From the NCBI RefSeq assembly GCF_011617245.1, contig NZ_CP050152.1, positions 930,001-994,000 on the forward strand: a stretch of DNA of 64,000 bases, in the 5' to 3' direction. Each line of letters begins with the position of its first letter. The first letter of the stretch is position 1. The notes beneath the pieces are model-generated. The model saw nothing but the letters and a program-made list of their open reading frames with translations. It was not told where the DNA came from and did no database searches. Both the position numbers and the translations under genes were made by a program. Shown piece by piece: positions 1 to 7,285 of the stretch. The DNA is from Brevibacterium atlanticum (GTDB lineage Bacteria; Actinomycetota; Actinomycetes; Actinomycetales; Brevibacteriaceae).

Positions 1-1
1 G

Positions 2-76
2 TCGAACACCATCCAGTACTGGAAGAACATCGACGCCGAGGTCGGACAGGCCATCGAGTCCCGCGTCAAAGGCTGA
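2..76 (+). CDS. C-terminal end of an unidentified protein (cut by window edge)
   Basis: One open frame runs from the window edge to a TGA at 74-76 and gives 24 residues ending in IESRVKG. The tail has the pattern YW-N-D-G-IE, which loosely recalls some catalase C-termini, but this is too short to assign. Codon use fits a real high-GC gene. It is followed 14 nt later by a palindromic repeat, as are several other genes here. Confidence 0.5.
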   Translation, partial: SNTIQYWKNIDAEVGQAIESRVKG

Positions 77-90
77 ACCCACCTCAATTA

Positions 91-120
91 CTACCTGACG
101 GGTGCCCAGATACCTCGCGC
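91..120. repeat. Left half of 56-nt intergenic palindrome, split by IS110 copy 1
   Basis: The sequence from CTACCTGACGGG to ACCTCGCGC is the left arm of the palindrome seen intact at 3137-3192 and 10241-10296. Its right arm resumes at 1528. Joining 120 to 1528 restores an almost perfect palindrome whose apex reads CCTCGCGCGAGG. This copy has GGTGCCC in place of the usual CGGCCC in the arm, with the compensating change GGGCACC in the other arm. Confidence 0.93.
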
Positions 121-174
121 TGTGAGTATTGACAGTGGCTGGTCTGGGACTGGCTGGCAGAGTAGGTGTTGGCC

Positions 175-355
175 TCTCCATCCAGTGATCGTGACTCCAC
201 CTCGCGCTGACCCACACAGTGGTGTCTTGACGTCGATTTGTCCGATCACATGGATGGTGCGGCCGGCACCAGCTCGGCCCACATCGGTAACTTGATCAGA
301 AGGCTGTCCACCCCCTAGTAACCAAGGAGGTGTGACTCATCACAGTGTTGTTCCG
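175..355 (+). ncRNA. Predicted bridge RNA of IS110 copy 1
   Basis: Non-coding left-end region with a bridge-RNA layout; the transcript ends are guesses. A stem pairs 178-191 with 243-257 (14 bp, one bulged base). Inside it the left target guide at 199-207 reads ACCTCGCGC, identical to the flanking target at 112-120. The right target guide near 230-235 (ACGTCG) fits the complement of the right target (ACCTCG) at five of six bases. The donor guides are AGAAGG at 298-303, matching the right end of the element, and TCACAG at 340-345, the complement of CTGTGA at the left junction (120-125). Confidence 0.8.
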
Positions 356-434
356 AAGTGACCTTCAACCCGGACCGGTACCGGCCGCAAGCGGCCGCAC
401 AACCTATCGGTCAAACAGGGAGCTTCGAACCGCT

Positions 435-1510
435 ATGTCCATTGTCGCGCACTTATACAGTTTCTTCATCGGCGTCGATACACACGCCAGAAACCACGTC
501 TACACGATCATCGCCAACACCGGTGCCCTCATCGACACCGGCACCTTCCCGACCACGCAGGCGGGCATCAAACGAGCACTGAGCTGGGTCGGTCGACGCA
601 CCTACGGTGACCTCGACACACTCTTCGTCGTCGAAGGTGCCGCCTCCTACGGGGCAGTACTCACCGGGCACATCACCATGGCCGGATACCCCGTCGTCGA
701 AGCCGGGCGCATGGACGCCAAAGCCCGCCACGGAGTGGGCAAGAGCGACGAACTCGATTCCCACCGAATCGCTGAATCCGTACTGCGGTTGGAAGCCGAT
801 CAACTGCGGTGGCCGCGCCAGGGCGAAGGCGTGCGTCAGGCACTTCGCGTGCTGTTGGCAGCCCGGGACGCGATGTCCAAGGAACGTACCCGTGAGATCA
901 ATGCTCTACCGCGCTGGTGCGCACCAACGACCTGGGCATTGATGCCCGCACGTCACTGACAGCTGACCAGGTTGCTGAGATCTCGAGGTGGCGAGACAGG
1001 AAGGAAGACATCGGGTTAGCCACTGCCCGGGAGGAAGCGATTCGCCTGGCTAAACGTGTTCTCGCCCTTGATGAGGAGCTGGCAGGCAACCTCGCGAAAC
1101 TCGCCGAACTCGTCAAGGCCAGCCCGGCGGCTGCCTTGCTGGATGAGCCCGGGTTCGGGCCCTTCAGTGCCGCGGTGTGCTTCACCGCGTGGTCCCATCC
1201 CGGCCGGGTCCGCAACGCAGCAGCATTCGCCGCTCTGGCGGGAGTGAATCCGATTCCTGCCTCGTCGGGCAACACGCATCGTCACCGGTTGAATCGGGGC
1301 GGGGACCGGCAATTAAACCGGGCCCTGCACACGGTGATCATGAACCGGATGATCCATGATGAACGGACCCGAGACTATGTCGCCAAGCACTACGGTGAGG
1401 ACCCGACGAAGAAGTCGAAGAAGGAAATCCGACGCAAACTCAAATGGTATCTAGCGCGTCGGGTCTACAAGATCCTCAACGCGCTAGATACCGTTCCTCA
1501 ACCCGCTTGA
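435..1510 (+). pseudogene. IS110-family transposase, frameshifted
   Basis: The product would be a DEDD (RuvC-like) plus serine (Tnp20) recombinase that moves the element. Frame 1 from ATG 435 (MSIVAHLY) carries GVDTHARNH and the ELDSHRIAE segment, then goes out of frame at about 907. Frame 2 resumes with LRTNDLGID and holds the C-terminal Tnp20 part, including NPIPASSGN, to the stop at 1508-1510. Copy 2 reads INALTALLRANDLG across this point. Here the DNA has CTCTACCGCG where CTCTCACCGCG is needed, so a single C is missing. A frame open upstream to 345 is just read-through of the non-coding end. Confidence 0.92.
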
Positions 1511-1527
1511 CAAGACATAGAAGGATC

Positions 1528-1553
1528 GAGGTAGCTGGGCACCCGTCAGGTTG
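1528..1553. repeat. Right half of the palindrome split by IS110 copy 1
   Basis: GAGGTAGCTGGGC followed by ACCCGTCAGGTTG completes the repeat whose left half is 91-120. It sits 27 nt beyond the stop of the convergent AtoE-type gene, the usual gene-end position for these repeats. Confidence 0.9.
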
Positions 1554-1579
1554 TTTGGGGTGATGCAGGGGAGGGGACG

Positions 1580-3040
1580 TCAGGGCATGACTGGGGCTTC
1601 GAACGTGAACGTCGTGCCGAGGATCCAGCAGAGGATGAGCACGATCGGCAGATGGAAGACGAACTGCACGCCGGTGAAGCCGACGAGGTCTCGCGCCCGG
1701 ATCTTCAGCAGCGCGAGCAGCGGCAGCATGAAGAACGGGTTGATCATGTTCGGCAGGGCCTCGGACATGTTGTAGATCTGTACCGTCCAGCCGAGATTCA
1801 TATCGACGTCGTGTGCGGACTGCATGACATACGGCGCCTCGACGAGCCACTTGCCGCCGCCAGAGGGGACGAGCAGACCGAGCAGCGCTGAGTAGAGGGC
1901 GATGATCACGGCGAAGAGTCCGCCGGCGCCGACGGTGGTGAAGAACTCCGAGATCCGGTCGGCCAGAGTGATCCCGCCGAACCCGGGCGCACCGGAGAGC
2001 ATTCCCGCCATCGCCGCGTAAAGCGGGAACTGGACGAGGATCGCCGCCGTCGTCGGCACCGCTTTGGCCACGGCGTTGAGGAAGTTGCGTGGGGTCCCGT
2101 GGAGAACGAGGCCGAGGATGAGGAACACGAGCAGATAGTTGTTCAGCGAGGATGCGACCGTGAGGAACGGCTTTTGGATGAACTCGTTGATCAGCCACAG
2201 CAGGGTGATCACTCCGATGAGGATCGGCAGGATCCGCGAGTACTCGAGCCACTCGCCGGGTCGCTCCGGGCTGCCTACAGGTTCGGGATCGTCGGCGAGG
2301 TCGACGCCCATCTGCTGGGCGGTCCGGATCGACCCGCCGCGCGGGGCCGAATAGAAGGCGATGATGACGGTGGCGATGATGAGGATGACCACGGAGAGCA
2401 TCGACTGCCACGTGAAGATCGTCTTGCCGAAGTCGAGCACACCGGTGATCTTGAGCAGGGCAGGCGGAATCGACTCTGCGGTTGCCTGCAGCTGCGCGGC
2501 CGACGACGACAGGCCGAGCGCCCACACCGCACCGAGGCCCATGAACGCCGCGGCGCCGAGTGCACGGTAGTCGATGAGCAGATCCTTGCGGCGAGCGACT
2601 GCCCGAGCGAGCAGGCCGCCGAAGACGAGGCTGAGACCCCAGTTGAGCAGGGAGACGACGCAGGCGAGCAGCGCGACCCACGCCACCGCACCGCGCGGTG
2701 TCTGCGGCAGCTGGGCGAGTCGGTCGATGAGTTTGGCCACCGGCGCCGAGGTGGCGACGACGTAGCCGGTGAGCACGACCATGGCCATCTGCAGGGTGAA
2801 GGCGGTGAGCTCCCAGAATCCCGTGCCGAACGCCTCGGCGACGGAGATCGGGCTGGCGCCGTTGATCATCGCGAGGACGGCGACGAGGACGACGCCGACG
2901 GCGGCGAAGATGTAGGCGTCGGGGAACCATTTCTCCGTCCACGCTGCCAAGCCCTGGGCGAAGCGGGCGAGACCGCGTTCCTGCGCGGCGTCGGGTGAGC
3001 CGCCGGTCGCGGATCCGGGTGAAGCGTGTGGGGTGCTCAT
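1580..3040 (-). CDS. atoE: Short-chain fatty acid transporter, AtoE family
   Basis: A 486-aa hydrophobic protein with about a dozen membrane segments and the AtoE-type stretches TEKWFPDAYIFA near residue 35 and GGGKWLVEAPY in the second half. Known members take up short-chain fatty acids such as acetoacetate or butyrate across the cytoplasmic membrane. Length and N-terminal layout fit the family. The ATG at 3040 is preceded by GGAG-rich sequence. No catabolic partner genes adjoin it; the next gene upstream is aconitase beyond a palindrome. The substrate is inferred from the family only. Confidence 0.85.
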   Translation of the reverse strand: MSTPHASPGSATGGSPDAAQERGLARFAQGLAAWTEKWFPDAYIFAAVGVVLVAVLAMINGASPISVAEAFGTGFWELTAFTLQMAMVVLTGYVVATSAPVAKLIDRLAQLPQTPRGAVAWVALLACVVSLLNWGLSLVFGGLLARAVARRKDLLIDYRALGAAAFMGLGAVWALGLSSSAAQLQATAESIPPALLKITGVLDFGKTIFTWQSMLSVVILIIATVIIAFYSAPRGGSIRTAQQMGVDLADDPEPVGSPERPGEWLEYSRILPILIGVITLLWLINEFIQKPFLTVASSLNNYLLVFLILGLVLHGTPRNFLNAVAKAVPTTAAILVQFPLYAAMAGMLSGAPGFGGITLADRISEFFTTVGAGGLFAVIIALYSALLGLLVPSGGGKWLVEAPYVMQSAHDVDMNLGWTVQIYNMSEALPNMINPFFMLPLLALLKIRARDLVGFTGVQFVFHLPIVLILCWILGTTFTFEAPVMP

Positions 3041-3136
3041 AGGGTCGAGGCTCCTTTACCAGTGGATGAACACAATGCGAGAATTCTAACTCAGGGTTTT
3101 CTCAGCAAGTGCGCGACCCGGCTTCACCCCTTCGTA

Positions 3137-3192
3137 CTACCTGACGGCGGCCCAGCAACCTCGCGCGAGGTTGCTGGGCCGCCGTCAGGTAG
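3137..3192. repeat. Intact 56-nt intergenic palindrome
   Basis: CTACCTGACGGCGGCCCAGC, then AACCTCGCGCGAGGTT, then the inverted arm ending GTCAGGTAG. This is a perfect inverted repeat with a GCGC centre. It lies 7 nt past the aconitase stop, where it could act as a strong hairpin terminator, although no T-run follows. It is the reference copy for the repeat family. Confidence 0.96.
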
Positions 3193-3199
3193 CAGGGGA

Positions 3200-5137
3200 T
3201 CAGTTGTCTTGTGCTGCGCGCTGGGCGATGCGTCCGCCGGCGAGGACCATCTCGACCTGACGGGGCGAGAGACCATGGCGGAAGTCGAACGTCCGTCCGG
3301 CCGCCTCGGCGGTGATGGTCGCGCTCTCTGACAGCCCATCGCGCAGGCCACGGAACTCGAGGACATCCCCCTGGGACAGTGCCTCGTAGTCGGCATCGTC
3401 GGTGAACTCGAGGGCGAGCACACCGAAGTTCGCGAGGTTCTGCCAGTGGATCCGCGCCAGAGACTTCGCCACCACGACGCGCAGTCCGAGGTAACGGGGC
3501 GCGATGACCGCATGCTCACGGGAGGAGCCCTGACCGTAATTGTCCCCTCCCACGATCGCGTGACCGCCCTCGTGCTCGGCGGCACGGGTGGCGTACGTGT
3601 CGTCGATCTGGATGTAGACGAACTCGGATATCTTCGGAATGTTCGACCGGTACGGCAGCACACGGGAACCTGCGGGCATGATCTCGTCGGTGGATACGTT
3701 GTCGCCGACCTTGAGCAGGATCTCCAGATCGATGTCGTCCGGCAGAGGGTCGAAGTCCGGCAGCGTCGAGATATTCGATCCCTTGACGAGTTCGACCTCT
3801 CGCGCCTGCGCCACAGGCAGCGGAGGGACGAGCATCTTCCGATTCGCCGAGAACTTCGCCGGCAGCCTCACCTGCGGACAGTCCATCTCAAGTTCGCGCG
3901 GGTCGGTGATCCGGCCCGTCAACGCGGCAGCCGCCGCAGTTTCCGGGGAGCACAGCCACACCGAGTCCTCATCGGTGCCGGACCGGCCGGGGAAGTTCCT
4001 CGGCATGGTCCGCAGACTGTTGCGACCGACCGCCGGAGCCTGACCCATTCCGATGCAGCCCATGCAGCCGGACTGATGGATGCGGGCACCCGAGCCCACC
4101 AGCGAACTCAGCCACCCACCGGCGATGAGATCAGCCAGGACCTCACGCGATGTCGGATTGACGTCGAGAGAGACTTGGGGGTGGATCTGGCGGTCGGCCA
4201 GAGTCTCGGCCACCATGGCGAAGTCGCGCAGCCCCGGGTTCGCCGAGGATCCGACGACCACCTGGAAGACATCCTCCCCGGCGACCTCGCGCACGGCAGT
4301 GACATTTCCCGGTGACGACGGTGCAGCGATGAGTGGTTCGAGCTGCGAGAGATCGATGGAATCGGTGAGATCGTATTCGGCGCCCTCGTCGGCGCCGAGG
4401 CGGGTGAAATCCTCAGCGCGGTCGCTGGCGTCGAGATAATCGCGGACTGCATCATCGGCAGGAAAGACTGTGGCCGTGGCCCCGAGTTCGGCTCCCATGT
4501 TCGCGATGACGTGCCGGTCCATGGCAGTGAGGGTCTTCAGTCCCTCGCCGTGGTATTCGATGATCTTCCCGACTCCGCCCTTGACCCCGTGGCGACGCAG
4601 CATCTCAAGGATGACGTCTTTGGCCGACACCCACTCCGGCAGCTGACCGGTGAGTTCCACACCCATGATCTTCGGAGCACTGATGTAGAGGGGCTCACCG
4701 GCCATGGCCATGGCGATCTCGAGGCCGCCGACGCCGATGGCCAACATTCCCAACGCCCCGGCGGCGCAGGTATGGGAGTCCGAACCGATGAGCGTGGTGC
4801 CCGGCCTGCCGAACCGTGACTGGTGGACCGGGTGGGAGACGCCGTTGCCAGGCGGAGAGAACCACAAGCCGAACCGCTGTGCCGCCGAACGGAGGAACTC
4901 GTGATCCTCCGGGTTCTTCTCATCGGTCTGCAGCAGATTGTGATCGACGTACTGGACTGACAGATCCGTGCGGACCCGATCAAGGCCCAGAGCCTCGAGC
5001 TCGAGCATGACCAGCGTGCCCGTCGCATCTTGAGTCAGAGTCTGGTCGATCCGGATTCCGAGCTCATTTCCGGGCGCGAGATCCCCGGACTCCAGGTGGG
5101 ATCGAATGAGCTTCTGCGCGACATTCTCGGGCATCAT
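3200..5137 (-). CDS. acn: Aconitate hydratase (short, 645-aa type)
   Basis: Isomerises citrate to isocitrate in the TCA cycle using a [4Fe-4S] cluster. Visible features are SDSHTCAAGALG near residue 120, the cluster motif HQSGCMGCIGMG near 355, and the C-terminal swivel domain with GGDNYGQGSSREHA near 530. The length (645 aa) is that of the short aconitase group (Aquifex/mitochondrial-like) rather than the ~900-aa AcnA of most actinobacteria. It starts at ATG 5137; a second ATG follows directly. A related hydro-lyase substrate such as homoaconitate is possible but less likely. Confidence 0.88.
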   Translation of the reverse strand: MMPENVAQKLIRSHLESGDLAPGNELGIRIDQTLTQDATGTLVMLELEALGLDRVRTDLSVQYVDHNLLQTDEKNPEDHEFLRSAAQRFGLWFSPPGNGVSHPVHQSRFGRPGTTLIGSDSHTCAAGALGMLAIGVGGLEIAMAMAGEPLYISAPKIMGVELTGQLPEWVSAKDVILEMLRRHGVKGGVGKIIEYHGEGLKTLTAMDRHVIANMGAELGATATVFPADDAVRDYLDASDRAEDFTRLGADEGAEYDLTDSIDLSQLEPLIAAPSSPGNVTAVREVAGEDVFQVVVGSSANPGLRDFAMVAETLADRQIHPQVSLDVNPTSREVLADLIAGGWLSSLVGSGARIHQSGCMGCIGMGQAPAVGRNSLRTMPRNFPGRSGTDEDSVWLCSPETAAAAALTGRITDPRELEMDCPQVRLPAKFSANRKMLVPPLPVAQAREVELVKGSNISTLPDFDPLPDDIDLEILLKVGDNVSTDEIMPAGSRVLPYRSNIPKISEFVYIQIDDTYATRAAEHEGGHAIVGGDNYGQGSSREHAVIAPRYLGLRVVVAKSLARIHWQNLANFGVLALEFTDDADYEALSQGDVLEFRGLRDGLSESATITAEAAGRTFDFRHGLSPRQVEMVLAGGRIAQRAAQDN

Positions 5138-5264
5138 GCCTCCTTCGGCGGTGTGCGATCCACCGGCACCACTCGGATTCCGGTGGTCCGTCCACGCTAG
5201 TCCTGGGGGCCTGCGTTCTCAAGGGTGCTATCGGTTGGCCAGGGTGGAGGAGCATACTGGTGCC

Positions 5265-6110
5265 ATGCCGGAACTGCCCGAGGTCGATGCGCTCGTCGCT
5301 GACCTGCGTCCGCGGATCGTCGGAGACTTCGTCGAACGCGCCATGGTCGCCGAACTGAGCATCCTCAAGACCGTCGACCCGCCGCTCGAGGCCCTCGCCG
5401 GACTCGAAATCACCGACGTCTCGCGTCAGGGCAAGGCCCTCATCATCAGATTCGACGGCCTCTTCATCGTCTGCCGCTTCGCCCGGGCCGGCTGGTTGGT
5501 GTGGCACGACGAGGCGCCGCTCGGACCGGTGAAGATGGGCAAGGGACCGCTGGGTCTGCGCGTCAGGTTGGCTTCCGGGGCCGGTTTCGACCTCACCGAG
5601 GCGGGGACGAAGAAGAATGCCTCGGTGGCCCTCGTCCGCGACCTCGCCGAGGTGCCCGCGCTCGCCCGCCTCGGCCCGGATGCGCTCACCCTCGACGCGG
5701 AGGCGCTCGCCGATATTCTCAGGTTGACGAAGGCGCACATCAAAACCGTCATCGAAGACCAGTCGCTCATCTCCGGCATCGGCAACGCCTTCTCCGACGA
5801 GATCCTCCACACCGCGCAGCTCTCGCCGTTCGCGCCGGCCGAACGCGTCGACTCGGAGAGCCTGCACGCGGCGATCGAGCAGGTGCTCGGTGGTGCGCGT
5901 GAGGCACTCATCGGCCTGCCCGCTGCGAAGATCAAGACCGCGAAGAAGCGCCTGATGGGCGTCCACGGGCGCACCGGCCAGCAGTGCCCCGTCTGTGGGA
6001 CGACCATCGCCGAGGTGTCGTTCGCCGACAAGTCCCTCAACTACTGTCCCGGCTGCCAGACCGGCGGGAAGCGGCTGAGCGACCGCCGGATGGATCGGCT
6101 GCTCAAGTAG
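5265..6110 (+). CDS. Fpg/Nei-family DNA glycosylase
   Basis: A 281-aa base-excision repair enzyme. The mature N-terminus PELPEV, with the catalytic proline right after Met, fixes the start at ATG 5265; the longer open frame from 5106 overlaps the aconitase start and is rejected. The C-terminus has a four-cysteine zinc finger, CPVC near 245 and CPGC near 263. The family excises oxidised purines or pyrimidines and cleaves the strand by beta/delta elimination. Several typical Fpg residues are replaced (for example KNASVALV in place of the usual FG-W region), so whether it acts as Fpg, Nei or a divergent paralogue is uncertain. Confidence 0.88.
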   Translation: MPELPEVDALVADLRPRIVGDFVERAMVAELSILKTVDPPLEALAGLEITDVSRQGKALIIRFDGLFIVCRFARAGWLVWHDEAPLGPVKMGKGPLGLRVRLASGAGFDLTEAGTKKNASVALVRDLAEVPALARLGPDALTLDAEALADILRLTKAHIKTVIEDQSLISGIGNAFSDEILHTAQLSPFAPAERVDSESLHAAIEQVLGGAREALIGLPAAKIKTAKKRLMGVHGRTGQQCPVCGTTIAEVSFADKSLNYCPGCQTGGKRLSDRRMDRLLK

Positions 6111-6250
6111 CCCGACGCGGCGTCGACCTCCACCCGGATGCTCGCTGATCGCATCCTGAGACAGGGGAATGAACCTCGAAGCTCGACCGGTTATGCCTGG
6201 TGGGTGGTTCGGACAGAACCACGACCCAGTACGACGATTCCAGGAGCACC

Positions 6251-7216
6251 ATGACGCAGCAGACAGCGTTCCCCGGCACCGATCTGACCATCTTCCCGAT
6301 CAATCTGGGCACGAACACCTTCGGCTGGACGGCAGACGAGGCGCAGTCCCACGCCGTCCTCGACGCCTTCGTCGCCGCCGGCGGCAACTTCCTCGACACT
6401 GCCGAGTCCTACCCGGCGTGGGTGCCGGGGAACACTGGACGCGAATCCGAGACCATCATCGGCACCTGGCTGGCCGCCCGCGGCAACCGCGATGACGTCG
6501 TCATCGCCACGAAGGTCGGTGATCATCCCGATCACCAGACCCAGGACCCCGATTACATCCGCACAGCCATCGATGCTTCGCTCGAACGCCTCCAGACCGA
6601 CCATGTCGACCTCTACTATGCCCACCGTGACGATGAGGTGACCCCCATCGCCGAGGTGGCCCGAGTCTTCGACGAGATCGTGAGGGCGGGAAAGGCCACG
6701 CACATCGCCGTGTCGAACTATTCGCCGGCGCGCCTGGCTGCATGGTTCGCCGCCTGTGAGGACGAAGGGCTGGTCAAGCCGGTGGCCATCCAGCCCCAGT
6801 ACAGCCTCGTCTACCGTCACGAGTACGAGACCGATCTGCGCCCGGAGGCTCAGCGCCGTGACCTCGCCGTCTTCTCCTACTTCAGTCTCGCCGCTGGATT
6901 CCTCACCGGAAAGTACCGTACGGAGGCCGATCTCGAAGGGGCCGATCGCGGCGGAATGGTGCAGGGATACTTCAACTCCGCAGGGCTCAAAGTCGTCGAT
7001 GACCTCGTGGCGATCGCGAAGTCCCATGATGTGCAGCCGACGACGGTGGCTCTGTCCTGGCTGCTGGCCAAGGGGGTGACAGCGCCGATCGTCTCAGCTC
7101 GCACGCCCGAGCAGCTTGAGACGCTCATGGCTGCACCGGCGCTCGAGCTCAGCGCGGATGAGATCGAACGCCTCGACCAGGTGTCGGCTCCGTTTGCCGA
7201 GGAAGAACCCTCCTGA
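6251..7216 (+). CDS. Aldo/keto reductase
   Basis: A 321-aa TIM-barrel NADPH oxidoreductase. The motifs are NLGTNTFGW near the N-terminus, the catalytic-site segment FLDTAESYPAW (Asp and Tyr), VVIATKVGD (Lys), and VDLYYAHRDD in place of the usual H-D segment. The C-terminal VSARTPEQLE belongs to the cofactor site. ATG 6251 is chosen because CAGGAG lies just upstream at 6241. The physiological carbonyl substrate cannot be inferred. It is followed by a palindrome disrupted by an IS element. Confidence 0.87.
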   Translation: MTQQTAFPGTDLTIFPINLGTNTFGWTADEAQSHAVLDAFVAAGGNFLDTAESYPAWVPGNTGRESETIIGTWLAARGNRDDVVIATKVGDHPDHQTQDPDYIRTAIDASLERLQTDHVDLYYAHRDDEVTPIAEVARVFDEIVRAGKATHIAVSNYSPARLAAWFAACEDEGLVKPVAIQPQYSLVYRHEYETDLRPEAQRRDLAVFSYFSLAAGFLTGKYRTEADLEGADRGGMVQGYFNSAGLKVVDDLVAIAKSHDVQPTTVALSWLLAKGVTAPIVSARTPEQLETLMAAPALELSADEIERLDQVSAPFAEEEPS

Positions 7217-7242
7217 GGATCCCTCCTTCCGCACTCCCAGAA

Positions 7243-7285
7243 CTACCTGACGGCGGCCCAGCTACCTCGCGCGAGGTAGCTGGGC
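7243..7285. repeat. Left part of palindrome disrupted by the IS481-like element
   Basis: Carries the left arm, the apex CCTCGCGCGAGG and part of the right arm. The last 14 nt (7272-7285, CGAGGTAGCTGGGC) recur at 8908-8921 and form the target-site duplication. Removing the element and one duplicate restores a perfect 56-nt palindrome. Confidence 0.94.

Larger units (their letters stand above)
121..1527 (+). mobile_element. IS110-family insertion sequence, copy 1 (decayed transposase)
   Basis: The boundaries come from comparison with copy 2 at 31305-32689 and from rejoining the split palindrome. The left end begins TGTGAGTATTGACAGTGG (copy 2: TGTGAGGATTGATAGTGG). The right end finishes CATAGAAGGATC, only 17 nt after the transposase stop, and is shared with copy 2. 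There are no terminal inverted repeats and no target duplication beyond one ambiguous C, as expected for IS110. The left non-coding part is about 314 nt and carries the presumed bridge RNA. The insertion lies exactly at the palindrome apex. Confidence 0.92.

Noticed and set aside
199..207. Guide-target match in IS110 copy 1 as coincidence from palindrome-derived DNA in the left end
   Set aside because: The surrounding left-end sequence is not palindrome-like, and copy 2 shows a different guide at the same structural position that matches its own flank.
345..434. N-terminal extension of the IS110 copy 1 transposase
   Set aside because: The extra 30 codons are translated from the non-coding left end; copy 2 homology begins at ATG 435.
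907..917. Programmed frameshift in the IS110 transposase
   Set aside because: IS110 elements encode the transposase in one frame, copy 2 is unbroken, and the site lacks a slippery heptamer; a single-base deletion explains it.
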